Positions 52,714 through 61,400 of a stretch of DNA of 64,000 bases are shown here, one piece after another. Made by a program: the position numbers and the translations under genes. The notes under the pieces are model-generated. The model did no database searches, had not been told where the DNA came from, and saw only the letters and a program-made list of their open reading frames with translations. The DNA is from JASLMY01 sp965226475 (GTDB taxonomy: Bacteria; Pseudomonadota; Alphaproteobacteria; GCA-2731375). Within the stretch, counting starts at the first letter, position 1, and each line of letters begins with the position of its first letter. The stretch lies in assembly GCA_965226475.1 (NCBI GenBank), contig CBDDDJ010000004.1:682001-746000 (forward strand), given 5' to 3'.

Positions 52714-53535
52714 TCAGTCCGGCGCCAGTGCCGCTTCCAGCACCGTTCCGACGACGATCATCGGCGGGATCGCGCCGCTGGCGAAACGGGCCACGGCCTC
52801 GCCCACGCCTTCGGGGGGCCGTCCGCTCGCGGCGAGGCTGGCCGCCAGCCCACGGGCCTCCTCGCCGGCCACGGCCTCCACGGCGCGCGCCGCCGCCTCC
52901 AGGCGATCCTCGTCGAACAGCGGCGCCAACCGGCCGGCCAACATGTCCGGGAGCCTGGGCCAACAGGCGAAATGGAGATAGAGGCTTGGCACCGCGCCGG
53001 CTGGAAACTCGCGATGGCGCGACGCGAGCCGATCGACGCCCGAACGCGGCGCCGGCGCCAGGGATTCGAGGCGCGGGAGCGGCGGCAACGGCGCCAGGGC
53101 CGGCGGTGGAGCCCGCACCGACCCGGCGTCGACGGCCGGCGCCGAAAAATCTCCCTCCAAGAACCGCCGCAGGGCGGTGAAGCCGATGAGATTGCTGGTA
53201 TTGCCCCGGTTGTAGACGGCGAGCATGTTGGCGAAGGCGGCACGGTCCTCGGCTTTCAGCTCCGCCGCCTGGAGATCCTCCGGCCGGATCGCCGACAGCG
53301 CGAGATCGCCTGGCCCGCCCCGCAGCCGGGCGGCGGCACGCGCCACGGCGCCGGAACGGTAGGCCGGCCCCAGCGTCGCCCAGACCCACGGCAGCACGCC
53401 CGGAAGGGCCGCGAAATGCCGCCACGCCAGGTTGACCAGGGGCAATCCGCTGGCGAGGCATATGTCTCGGTAGATCACCCCGACCTCCGCCGAGGCATCG
53501 GCCTCGCGGATCTCGGGCAGGGCTGGAACGGTCAT
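52714..53535 (-). CDS. DehI-type halocarboxylic acid dehalogenase family protein
   Basis: 273 residues from the ATG at 53535, placed after GAGGAGATGAATCA. Two related helical halves are seen: VIYRDICLASGLPLVNLAWR and LPWVWATLGPAYRSG in the first, LYLHFACWPRLPDMLAGRLA in the second. This is the pseudo-duplicated layout of the DehI group of 2-haloacid dehalogenases. The activity of most homologues is untested. It converges with the FAD oxidoreductase gene, with stop codons eight bases apart. Confidence 0.7.
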   Translation of the reverse strand: MTVPALPEIREADASAEVGVIYRDICLASGLPLVNLAWRHFAALPGVLPWVWATLGPAYRSGAVARAAARLRGGPGDLALSAIRPEDLQAAELKAEDRAAFANMLAVYNRGNTSNLIGFTALRRFLEGDFSAPAVDAGSVRAPPPALAPLPPLPRLESLAPAPRSGVDRLASRHREFPAGAVPSLYLHFACWPRLPDMLAGRLAPLFDEDRLEAAARAVEAVAGEEARGLAASLAASGRPPEGVGEAVARFASGAIPPMIVVGTVLEAALAPD

Positions 53536-53933
53536 TGATTCATCTCCTCGGAATTGATCGGCGACGACCGGCCGTTCCGTGGCGGTCGGCCCCGGAAGCC
53601 GCGCCGCGCCCGGATTCCGAGCGAACATGGCGCGCCCGCCTCGTCCAGCTCCCTCGCGGTCCGACCCGACGTCGGACCGACATCATCCGATGCGCGACGA
53701 GGCGGTTCAAGAGCGCCATGAATGAGAGCTCGCCCGGCCGCCCCGATCCCCCGCCCGAGCCACCCGTGGCGTGTCTCGGCCCTGGCCGGGGAACGAGGTC
53801 GGGGTGGCGCCGAGAAGATATTCCGGGGCCGACACATTCCCGGGGGCGGGCGAATTTTCCCTCCTCTCTTGGGTCGGCGCGCGATTGCGCCTAGTCTCCG
53901 GCCCGCGCGACGTGGATAGCGGGAGAATGCGCC
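53536..53933. other. 398-bp divergent intergenic region
   Basis: It separates the DehI-like gene (minus) from the quinone oxidoreductase gene (plus). It should contain both promoters. GC-rich, and no clear boxes or gene were seen. Confidence 0.5.
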
Positions 53934-54911
53934 ATGCGGGCGATGGTATGCCGGGCCTGGGGCCCGGTGGAGGATCTGGAATTGGCCGACGTGCCCGAGC
54001 CATCGGCGGGCGCCGACGAAATCGTCATCGAGGTGAAGGCGACGGCGGCCAACTACGCCGATTCGATCATGGTCGCCGGCAATTACCAGACCAAGCCGCC
54101 CTTCCCCTTCAGCCCGGGTCTGGAGACGGCCGGCGTGGTCGTCGAAGCGGGCCGCGAGGTCACCCGCTTCAAGCCCGGCGACCGGGTGATGGCGGTGCTG
54201 GCCCATGGCGGCATGGCGGAAAAGGTGATCGCCAAGGAGGCGGAAAGTTTTCCCATCCCTGAGGCCATGGGCTTCATCGAGGCCGGCGCCTTTCCCGTCT
54301 CCTATCTTTCGAGCGACGTGGCGATCCGCTGGCAGGGCCGGCTGATGGCGGGCGAGAGCATGCTGGTGCTGGGAGCGGCCGGCGGCGTCGGCATCACCGC
54401 CTGCGAAATCGGCAAGGCGATGGGCGCGCGCGTGCTGGCCGGCGCCAGCACGGCCGAGAAGCTCGCCGCCGCCGCCGAGCACGGCGCCGACGACCTGATC
54501 AACTACGCGGAAGAGAGCCTCAAGGACCGCGTAATGGAGTTGACCGACGGGCGGGGCGTCGACGTTGTCTTCGATCCGGTCGGCGGCGAGCTGTTCGATT
54601 CCGCGCTCTCCTGCCTCGCCTGGGGCGGGCGGATCCTGCTGGTGGGCTTCGTCGGGGGCATTCCGAAAATTCCCGCAAACCGGCTGCTGGTGAAGCACCG
54701 CTCGGCCATGGGCTCCGCGCTCCGCTATTTCCGCTGGCATGCGCCGCAAAAACTGGAAAAGAGCGCCGAGGAGCTGATGCGCTGGTATGACGAGGGAAAG
54801 CTCAGGCCGCTGGTCTCGGAGACCTATTCCTTGGCGGAGAGCGCCACCGCGATCCGCCGCCTGACCGAACGCCAGGCCCTGGGCAAGGTCGTGGTCGTGG
54901 TCTCGGAATAG
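53934..54911 (+). CDS. NADPH:quinone oxidoreductase family (zinc-independent MDR) protein
   Basis: A 325-residue medium-chain dehydrogenase/reductase. It has YADSIMVAGNYQTKPPFPFSPG, GAAGGVGITACEIGKAMGA (NADPH motif) and GVDVVFDPVGGELFDSALSCL. Structural-zinc cysteines are absent, as in quinone oxidoreductases. An enoyl-CoA hydratase gene follows 18 bases later, so both may act in acyl-CoA degradation. Confidence 0.92.
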   Translation: MRAMVCRAWGPVEDLELADVPEPSAGADEIVIEVKATAANYADSIMVAGNYQTKPPFPFSPGLETAGVVVEAGREVTRFKPGDRVMAVLAHGGMAEKVIAKEAESFPIPEAMGFIEAGAFPVSYLSSDVAIRWQGRLMAGESMLVLGAAGGVGITACEIGKAMGARVLAGASTAEKLAAAAEHGADDLINYAEESLKDRVMELTDGRGVDVVFDPVGGELFDSALSCLAWGGRILLVGFVGGIPKIPANRLLVKHRSAMGSALRYFRWHAPQKLEKSAEELMRWYDEGKLRPLVSETYSLAESATAIRRLTERQALGKVVVVVSE

Positions 54912-54929
54912 CGGCAAGGGAAGAGCGCG

Positions 54930-55685
54930 ATGGAAATCCGCACCGAGGAACACGGCCGCCATATCGTCGTCGTCACCATCGACAATCCCAACCGGATGAA
55001 CGCCATGAGCCGCGAGATGCTGGGTGATCTCGCCCGGCTCTGGGACCGGCTGGAAGACTCCGCCTGCCGGGTGGTGGTGATCACCGGCGCGGGCAATCGC
55101 GCCTTCTGCGCCGGCGCCGACATGGGCGGCGACCTCCGGGCGACCGAGGAATTGGCGGTCAACATCAACCGGAGCCTGTTGAAGAACAGTACCTTCACCC
55201 GGCCGATCGTCGCCGCCGTCAACGGCGATTGCGTCGCCGGCGGGTTGGAACTGCTGCTCTCGACCGATATCCGCATCGCCGCCGAAACCGCGCGCTTCGG
55301 CCTGCCGGAGGTCAAATGGTCGATCTATCCCTTCGGTGGCGCCACGGTGAAGCTGATCCACCAGATCGGCTACATCCACGCGATGGACCTGCTGTTGACG
55401 GCGCGCCTGATCGATGCCGAGACCGCCGCCCGGATCAACCTGGTGAACGAGGTGCTGCCGGGCCCGGAGGTGTTACCCCGTGCGCTGGCGATCGCCGAGA
55501 CCATCGCCGCCAACAGTCCGGTCGCGGTGCAGGCGGTCCGCCGCCAGATCTCCGAGACGGTCGCCGTTCAGGCGCTGTCGCGCGAGGCGCTGGATCAGAT
55601 TCTGGGCGACCAGGTACGGGCCAGCCCCGAGTTTCGGGAAGGCGTCGCCGCCTTCCTCGAAAAGCGTAAGCCGAACTACAAATAG
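54930..55685 (+). CDS. Enoyl-CoA hydratase/isomerase family protein
   Basis: A 251-residue crotonase-fold protein. The oxyanion-hole segments are NRAFCAGADMGG and GDCVAGGLELLLSTDIRIA. FGLPEVKWSIYPFGG follows, where a hydratase Glu is expected in the GLPE region. The C-terminus ends FLEKRKPNYK, typical of the family. The exact reaction is open. Its 3' end overlaps the convergent LysR pseudogene by ten bases. Confidence 0.92.
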   Translation: MEIRTEEHGRHIVVVTIDNPNRMNAMSREMLGDLARLWDRLEDSACRVVVITGAGNRAFCAGADMGGDLRATEELAVNINRSLLKNSTFTRPIVAAVNGDCVAGGLELLLSTDIRIAAETARFGLPEVKWSIYPFGGATVKLIHQIGYIHAMDLLLTARLIDAETAARINLVNEVLPGPEVLPRALAIAETIAANSPVAVQAVRRQISETVAVQALSREALDQILGDQVRASPEFREGVAAFLEKRKPNYK

Positions 55686-56604
55686 CGCCTGGCGGCGAGG
55701 ATTGATTCGTCCTCCGCCGCCATCGCCAGCTTCCAATCGACGAAGGCCTCGACCTTGGCGTTTTCGCGGGCGCCCGGCGGCATGGCGACGTAGTAGGCGA
55801 AGCTCGCCGGCAACGCCACCTCGAAGGGCTTGACCAACCGCCCCTGGGCGAGGTCGGCCGATGCCAGCGCGCTGCGGCCCAGTGCCACCCCCTGGCCCTC
55901 GACGGCGGCCTGGATGACCATGGAGGAATCGGTGTAGCCGGGGGCCCGGGTCGGGTCGACGCCCTCGACGCCGGCCGCCATCAGCCAGGCTCGCCAGTCC
56001 TGGCGCATGTCGTCGTGAAGCAGGGTGTGATGGGCCAGATCCTCCGGCCGGCGGAGCGGCGGGTCGCCGTCCAGCAAGGCGGGGCTGCAGACCGGAAACA
56101 GGTCTTCGTCCATCAGCTTGACCACCTCGAGGCCCGGCCAATCGCCGTTGCCCATGCGGATTGCGAGGTCGACGTCGTGGCGGGCGAAGTCGATCAGGCG
56201 GTCGTCGGCGCTGATGCGGACGTCGATATCCGGGTGGCGGGCGCGGAACTCGGCGAGCCGGCGGAGCAGCCACTTGGCCGCGAACGATGGTATGGCGCTG
56301 ACGGTCAGGGGTCCGCGCGAAACGAGGACCTCCAGCCGCCGCGTCGCTTCGGCGATGCCGTCCAGCGCGTCGCGCACCGGGGCAGGAAGCGCTGGCCCTC
56401 TCGCGTCAGATAGATCGCCCGCGTCTCGCGCTGGAAGAGCTGGACGCCCAGTCAGGCCTCGAGGGTCTTCACCTGGTGGCTGACCGCGCCCTGGGTCACC
56501 GCCAGCTCGTCCGCCGCCTTTGTGAAGCTCAGATGGCGGGCCGCGGCCTCGAAGGCGCGAATCGCGTTCAGGGGCGGCAGGCTGGCGGCGCGGGGTCGGA
56601 TCAT
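55676..56604 (-). pseudogene. LysR-family regulator with a nonsense codon and a frameshift
   Basis: From ATG 56604 the frame encodes a normal HTH (LPPLNAIRAFEAAARHLSFT, then KAADELAVTQGAVSHQVKTL). It then meets TGA where Trp is usual (LEA-stop-LGVQLF), and continues RETRAIYLTREGQRFLP. A one-base change near 56385 then moves the substrate-binding domain (VRDALDGIAEATRR, LTVSAIPSFAAKWLLRRL) into another frame, open to 55676. It is GcvA-like. Two separate lesions argue for decay rather than recoding. The start codon lies inside the 17-bp repeat next to the IS3-like element. Confidence 0.85.
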
Positions 56605-56683
56605 ACATTATTTTTTCTGAGTCGGACCCGATTTCCTTGGACACAGAATTGGCTTAATCGAAGTGTCCAAGGAGGACCGGAAC

Positions 56684-57094
56684 ATGGCCGATAATTTTGA
56701 GAAGAAAGTTGCTGTTGATGGGCCTGTGGTAAATGCGGGCGAGCTTGGCTCGTCCACGTTTTCCCCAGGCCAGGCTTTGCCGGCAGGCCCGCTGGGACTT
56801 GGCCAGCGATGGACGGTGGCGCGCAAGCGTGAGGTCGTTCCGCGGCTTTTGCGTGACGAGCCGGTGCAACTTCTGTCGCGCCAGTTGGGCGTAGAGATCT
56901 TCCGGCTCGAGCAGTGGCGTGAGAAAGCGATCGGCGGGATCGACGCCTCGCTCAAGCAACGCAAGGGCGATCCGGTGCAGGCGGAACTGGATAGCGCCAT
57001 GAAGCGGATCGGAGAGTTGACCATGCAGGTGGAACTGCTGGAGGCCAAGACGGAGACCTTCGGCCCTTTGGGGCGGCGGAGGTCGCGGCGATGA
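56684..57094 (+). CDS. IS3-like element OrfA
   Basis: 136 residues from ATG 56684 behind GGAGG. It contains an HTH-type segment RWTVARKREVVPRLLRDEPV and a leucine-rich coiled coil (RIGELTMQVELLEAK), as in IS3 OrfA proteins. The stop overlaps the orfB start as ATGA instead of showing the slippery frameshift site seen in many IS3 elements. Confidence 0.8.
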   Translation: MADNFEKKVAVDGPVVNAGELGSSTFSPGQALPAGPLGLGQRWTVARKREVVPRLLRDEPVQLLSRQLGVEIFRLEQWREKAIGGIDASLKQRKGDPVQAELDSAMKRIGELTMQVELLEAKTETFGPLGRRRSRR

Positions 57095-57996
57095 GTGCCG
57101 CCACCTCGCCCGGCACGGGTCTGGCCTACGGCCTGCGGCGGGTCTGCGCCGCCTGGGGCATGGCCCGCTCCTCGTTCTACGCCATGACCTCCGGCCAGCA
57201 CGCCGAGCAGCCGCCGGCAAAGCGTCGGGGACCGAAGCCCGCGATCTCGGACCAGGCGCTGCTGGTGGCGATCGAAGCCGACCTGGAGGCATCGCCCTGG
57301 GAGGGCGAGGGCTACCGCAAGGTCTGGGCTCGGCTTCGGGTCTGTCGCGACATCCGGGTTGCCCGCAAGCGGGTGCTCCGCCTGATGCGCGAGAACAATC
57401 TGCTCTCGCCCCATCGCTGCCGCCGCCGTGGCGGCAATCCCCATGACGGTGAGATCATCACTCATGCCCCGAACCTCATGTGGGGCACCGATGGCGTTCG
57501 GGTGTTCACGGTGGACGACGGCTGGGGCTGGATCTTCACCGCCGTCGAGCATTGGAACGCCGAGTGTGTCGGCTGGCATGTCTGCAAGCGCGGCGACCGC
57601 TTCGCCGCCCTGCAGCCGATCTCCATGGGGCTTGCCGGGCTGTATGGCTCGACCGCGGCCGGCGCGGCTCGGGGGCTGGCCTTGCGGATGGATCACGGCT
57701 CCCAGTATCTGTCGGACCACTTCACCAACCAGATCAAGTTCTGGGGCATCCAGCCGTCCTACGCCTTCGTCGCCGAGCCCCAGACCAACGGCGTCGCCGA
57801 GCGGTTCAATCGCACGCTGAAGGAACAGATCATCCATGGTCGCATCTACCGCAACATCGCGGAGCTGCGGGACGCCGTCCGCGACTTCGTCGAACTCTAC
57901 AATGCCCAGTGGATCGTCGAAAAGAACGGCTACCTGAGCCCCGCTCAAGCTCGTCAGGCGTGGCACGCCGCGATCTCAATCAGGCCCGCCGCGTGA
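57091..57996 (+). CDS. IS3-like element OrfB (DDE transposase)
   Basis: 301 residues. The HTH_21-like part is GEGYRKVWARLRVCRDIRVA. The rve integrase core has LMWGTDGVRVF (Asp), LRMDHGSQYLSDHF (Asp) and TNGVAERFNRTLKEQ (Glu, about 35 residues later). All catalytic residues are present, so the element may be active. Confidence 0.9.
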   Translation: MSAATSPGTGLAYGLRRVCAAWGMARSSFYAMTSGQHAEQPPAKRRGPKPAISDQALLVAIEADLEASPWEGEGYRKVWARLRVCRDIRVARKRVLRLMRENNLLSPHRCRRRGGNPHDGEIITHAPNLMWGTDGVRVFTVDDGWGWIFTAVEHWNAECVGWHVCKRGDRFAALQPISMGLAGLYGSTAAGAARGLALRMDHGSQYLSDHFTNQIKFWGIQPSYAFVAEPQTNGVAERFNRTLKEQIIHGRIYRNIAELRDAVRDFVELYNAQWIVEKNGYLSPAQARQAWHAAISIRPAA

Positions 57997-58147
57997 GACA
58001 AACTTGTGTCCAAGGAACCGGGTGCGCTACATACATTATTTTTTCTCATTCATTTTATGAGAAACGATGCTTTGTACACGACCCTGAAACTACCTAAGTT
58101 TTGTCCACGGAAACAGCTAAAACCGCTAGAAATGAGGAGGTAGGGAC

Positions 58148-58351
58148 ATGTTCCGCGCAAGCACGCTCAGCATGATTTCATTTGACCTGTACGCGGGACT
58201 CCAGGCCGTCACCCGCACCGCCGGATCATGGCACGAGCGATTCCGCCAGCGCCTCGCGCTCGCCGAGTTGGAGCCCCGGATGCAGCGCGATGTCGGGCTG
58301 ACGCCGGGCAAGGCGGCGATCGAGGCTCAAAAGCCCTTCTGGCTCGGCTGA
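58148..58351 (+). CDS. DUF1127 domain small protein
   Basis: 67 residues. The C-terminal half, RQRLALAELEPRMQRDVGLT then AAIEAQKPFW, is a DUF1127 domain (YjiS-like), an Arg-rich helical motif. Some small alphaproteobacterial DUF1127 proteins bind RNA and affect phosphate or carbon metabolism. GGAGGTAGGGAC precedes the ATG. The promoter was probably shared with or next to the LysR gene before the IS inserted. Confidence 0.85.
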   Translation: MFRASTLSMISFDLYAGLQAVTRTAGSWHERFRQRLALAELEPRMQRDVGLTPGKAAIEAQKPFWLG

Positions 58352-58445
58352 CGTCAAACCGAGGCCGACGACCAACTCCCCCGCCCCGGGCCGCCACCGC
58401 GAGACCCCGCAAGAATCGCGGCGGGCGGCCCGGGGCCCACCCGCT

Positions 58446-59627
58446 TCACTTCCACAGACGTTCGCTGGCGATTCCCGCCCCTTCGGCGAGGGCCTGGAGC
58501 TTGGCCCAGACGATGGAGGGCACGACGGCGTTGTTCGGCCCGGCGAAGGTCGCGAAGCCACAGTCGGTGCCGGCGATCACGCGATTCCGGCCGACGATAC
58601 GGGCGTAATTCTCGATCCGCTGCGCCACCAGGCGGGGATGCTCGACGAAGTTGGTGGTGCTGTCGATCACGCCCGGAACCAGGATCTGGTCGTCGGGAAT
58701 TCGGGCCCCGGCCAGATCCTCCCACTCTTGGGCGTGGCGGGGGTTGGTCCCCTCGAACAGCAGGGCCTGGGGGCGGGCCTTGAAACAGACCGCCAGCATG
58801 GTTTTCAGCGGCACGTCGTGGGTGTGCGGGCCCTCGTAGTTGCCCCAGCAGATATGCAGGCGCATGGCTTCCGGCGGGATCGCCGCCGTCGCGTGGTTCA
58901 GCGCCTCGACGTTGCGATTCGCGATGCGGAGGAACTCGATCTCGGTAAGGTGGGCATATTGGTTGTGCCGGGCGGAGCCGAGATCCGGCGCGTCGATCTG
59001 CAGCAGGAAACCCGCCCGGTGTATCGCCTCGTAGTCGACGGCCATGGCGTTCGCCACCGCCTCCACATAGGCGTCCTCGTCGCGATAGTGGAGGTCGGGC
59101 ACGAATTTGGTCAGCACGCCGGGCGAGGCCGCGTTGACGAAGGCCTCGACCGGCCGCGCGGCCGCCGTCGCCGCCCGGAGGTTGGCGAGGTCGGCCTCCA
59201 GCGGCCCGGTATCGGCATAGGCGAGGCGCCCGTCGCAAACCGGCAGCGCCGCCCGGGTGAACCAGGTCGTCACCCCCTGGGCGCGGCTCATCCGCTCCTG
59301 CAGGTCGGGGTGGTCCAGCAGGTCGCCGTGGGTGGCGTAAGACGGCACCTCCTCGTGCCGTTCCCCGGCCAGGCCGACGCCCGCCAGGCGATGGCGGAAA
59401 TAGAAGGTGTAGGAAACTTTCGATACCTCGCCATCGCAAACCACGTCGATGCCGGCGTCCATCTGCCGGCGGACGATGTCCCGCACCGCGGACGTCGTCC
59501 GCGCCGCCATGGCCTCGGTATCGACCGGCTCGCCCCGTTCGCGCGCCTCCAACAATGCCAGGAGGTCGTCGGGCCGGGGCAGGCTGCCGACGTGGGTCGT
59601 CAGGATCCGCTCGTCACTGATGCGCAT
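58446..59627 (-). CDS. MetE C-terminal-like (cobalamin-independent methionine synthase) family protein
   Basis: A 393-residue TIM-barrel protein related to the C-terminal half of MetE. It has TTHVGSLPRP at the N-terminus. The four expected zinc ligands can be placed: RLHICWGN (His, Cys), LLFEGTNPRH (Glu) and IAGTDCGFATF (Cys). The N-terminal half of full MetE is absent. Members of this group are mostly uncharacterised methyltransferases acting on thiol substrates. The preceding gene (carboxymuconolactone decarboxylase-like) ends four bases before its start, so they form an operon. Confidence 0.9.
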   Translation of the reverse strand: MRISDERILTTHVGSLPRPDDLLALLEARERGEPVDTEAMAARTTSAVRDIVRRQMDAGIDVVCDGEVSKVSYTFYFRHRLAGVGLAGERHEEVPSYATHGDLLDHPDLQERMSRAQGVTTWFTRAALPVCDGRLAYADTGPLEADLANLRAATAAARPVEAFVNAASPGVLTKFVPDLHYRDEDAYVEAVANAMAVDYEAIHRAGFLLQIDAPDLGSARHNQYAHLTEIEFLRIANRNVEALNHATAAIPPEAMRLHICWGNYEGPHTHDVPLKTMLAVCFKARPQALLFEGTNPRHAQEWEDLAGARIPDDQILVPGVIDSTTNFVEHPRLVAQRIENYARIVGRNRVIAGTDCGFATFAGPNNAVVPSIVWAKLQALAEGAGIASERLWK

Positions 59628-59631
59628 GGCC

Positions 59632-60177
59632 TCAGGCGACCCGTTCCAGCGCCTCTTTCTCGATCTCCAGCTGCAGCACGTCGTTGAAGCGGTTGAAGGC
59701 GCCGCAGAGCGCGATTCGCCAGGTGAGCTCGACGATTTCCGCCTCCGAGAGGTGCTGGCGCAGGCGATCGAATACGCCGTCGCGGACCCGGTGGAAATCG
59801 TTGGTCACCTGGATGGCGTACGCGACCACTAGTTTCTCGACCTCGTCCAGCTCCGGGTGATCGGCATGGTCCAGCAGCCGCTCGATGCCTTCGGGCGAGA
59901 CGCCCTCGATTTGCAGGAAGGGGCCGTGGTGGGCGACGCAATAGTCGCACGCGTTGACCTGGCTGACCGCGACCAGCGCTAGTTCCAGATAGCGGCGCTT
60001 CAAGACGCCTTCCTTCTTCAGGTCCAGCAGCAACCCGAAGACATGCTCCAGCATCGGGGCCCGATGGGCCATGGCGCCGACCAGACTGGCGAAGGGACCG
60101 TAGGTCGACATCTGTTCATAAAGCGGTCGCAGATGCTGCGGCACTTCCTCGATGGGCACATAGGACACGCGGGCCAT
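59632..60177 (-). CDS. Carboxymuconolactone decarboxylase/AhpD-like family protein
   Basis: About 181 residues from ATG 60177, which has GAGGAGATCGATC before it. The AhpD-type motif NACDYCVAHHGPF holds Cys-x-x-Cys and the proton-relay His. The rest (ALVAVSQ, LTWRIALCGAFNRFNDVLQL) is all-helical and typical. Possible roles are peroxide/disulfide reduction or lactone decarboxylation. It is transcribed with the MetE-like gene. Confidence 0.88.
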   Translation of the reverse strand: MARVSYVPIEEVPQHLRPLYEQMSTYGPFASLVGAMAHRAPMLEHVFGLLLDLKKEGVLKRRYLELALVAVSQVNACDYCVAHHGPFLQIEGVSPEGIERLLDHADHPELDEVEKLVVAYAIQVTNDFHRVRDGVFDRLRQHLSEAEIVELTWRIALCGAFNRFNDVLQLEIEKEALERVA

Positions 60178-60502
60178 GATCGATCTCCTCGGTTGTCTGG
60201 ATCGGGTCGCGAGGAGATTAGCCGAGACGGACGCCAAGCAAAAGAATGAGCGCCGCCACCCAGGAAGAGACGCCGGTCCGGAGCCAGCGTTTCGCCGAGG
60301 AGGTGATGGGACATTTCAGCCGCTTCGACAACGTCTTCACCGGCCCCGGCGGGCACCGAAATTGCGTTCGCGTCTCGGGAAGGTTCAGGGTACGCATCCG
60401 GTGAGTACCGCCTTGTCGGTCGCGCGGTAATTTCCGAGTCTGTGTTCGTCTGAAGTGGGCGCTTCCCTTGTGCCCACGAGTTTGATGATGGGCACGATGA
60501 CG
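60178..60502. other. 325-bp interval ahead of IS66 genes
   Basis: It contains the upstream region of the carboxymuconolactone decarboxylase-like gene and, in its second half, probably the left end of the IS66-family element. No clear IS66 terminal repeat was found. Confidence 0.4.
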
Positions 60503-60886
60503 ATGTCGGAAGACGCGGACCCTTCGGGACCCGAGGCGCGCGGCGAGGCTCGCCAGCGCCGGCGATGGCCGCTGGCGGAGAAGCGGCGGATCGTTTTGGA
60601 GAGCCTGGTGCCGGGGGCGTCGGTTTCTCGGGTGGCGCGGCGGCACGACGTGAACGCGAACCAGGTGTTCGCCTGGCGCAAGCTCTACCGAGACGGCCTG
60701 TTGGGCGGTGGCGGCGGCTTGGTTCCGGTGACGGTGGTGGCGGAGACGCGGGAACGAGAGCCGTCGGCGCCGGGCGGCTCGGGGCGGATATCGATCGAAC
60801 TCGGCTGCGGCGCGCGCGTGGTGGTGGACGGGAGCGTGGACGGGGCGGCGCTCGGCCGCGTTCTGTCGGCGTTGGCGGGTCGATGA
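60503..60886 (+). CDS. tnpA: IS66 TnpA
   Basis: About 127 residues with the IS66 OrfA HTH: RRRWPLAEKRRIVLESLVPG and VARRHDVNANQVFAWRKLYR. A short C-terminal tail follows. It is translationally coupled to tnpB through an ATGA overlap. An upstream ATG at 60455 is an alternative start. Confidence 0.88.
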   Translation: MSEDADPSGPEARGEARQRRRWPLAEKRRIVLESLVPGASVSRVARRHDVNANQVFAWRKLYRDGLLGGGGGLVPVTVVAETREREPSAPGGSGRISIELGCGARVVVDGSVDGAALGRVLSALAGR

Positions 60887-61230
60887 TCCCGGTTCGCGGC
60901 GACGTCCGGGTGTGGCTGGCGTCGGGGGTGACGGACATGCGTCGCGGCATGAACACGCTCGCGTTGCAGGTTCAAGTTGCGCTGGACCGCGATCCGCACG
61001 CTGGCGATCTCTTCGTCTTTCGGGGCCGTCGGGGCGATCTTTTGAAGATTCTCTGGCACGACGGCGTGGGGATGTCGCTCTATGCCAAGCGTCTGGAGCA
61101 CGGTCGCTTCGTCTGGCCCGCCGCGGCGACGGGGTCGGTGGCGATCTCGGCGGCGCAGCTGGCCTACATGCTGGACGGCATCGACTGGCGTCATCCGCGC
61201 CTCACCTGGCGGCCGGGCCGCGCGGGCTGA
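60883..61230 (+). CDS. tnpB: IS66 TnpB
   Basis: 115 residues with the hallmark IS66 Orf2 sequence VRVWLASGVTDMRRGMNTLA, GDLFVFRGRRGDLLKILWHD and MSLYAKRLEHGRFVWP. Required accessory protein of IS66 transposition. Complete. Confidence 0.92.
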   Translation: MIPVRGDVRVWLASGVTDMRRGMNTLALQVQVALDRDPHAGDLFVFRGRRGDLLKILWHDGVGMSLYAKRLEHGRFVWPAAATGSVAISAAQLAYMLDGIDWRHPRLTWRPGRAG

Positions 61231-61302
61231 GCCCGCGACAAATCGACTCGGGTGTGCCGGTCGCCCTGGCGGAGCGGGGGCGGTTCTGATTCTCTATCTC
61301 CC

Positions 61303-61400
61303 ATGACGCCGCCCGCCGATAGCACCGCCTCCGAGATCGCCGCCTTGCGCGCGGCGCTCGCGAAGGCCGAGGCGATGATCGAACATCTGAAGTTACAGAT
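61303..61400 (+). pseudogene. tnpC: IS66 transposase TnpC, N-terminal stub
   Basis: Only the start survives: STASEIAALRAALAKAEAMI then EHLKLQI, the coiled coil of TnpC. The sequence then passes into group II intron DNA. The DDE core is missing, so this element cannot move by itself. Confidence 0.8.

Larger units (their letters stand above)
56619..58029 (+). mobile_element. IS3-like insertion sequence flanked by a 17-bp direct repeat
   Basis: About 1.4 kb with two overlapping transposase genes and imperfect inverted ends that share TTCCTTGGACACA. The flanking direct repeat is CATACATTATTTTTTCT (56602-56618 and 58030-58046), much longer than the 3-5 bp usual for IS3. Confidence 0.85.
60503..61400 (+). 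mobile_element. IS66-family element, 3'-truncated
   Basis: It carries the IS66 gene order tnpA-tnpB-tnpC, with tnpC broken after about 33 codons at about 61400. Beyond this point the sequence is a group II intron fragment on the other strand. The left end is not defined. Confidence 0.85.

Noticed and set aside
56440..56460. TGA in the LysR gene as a second selenocysteine codon
   Set aside because: The family has Trp or Arg, not Cys, at this place. No suitable hairpin was noticed, and a frameshift follows shortly, so decay is more likely.
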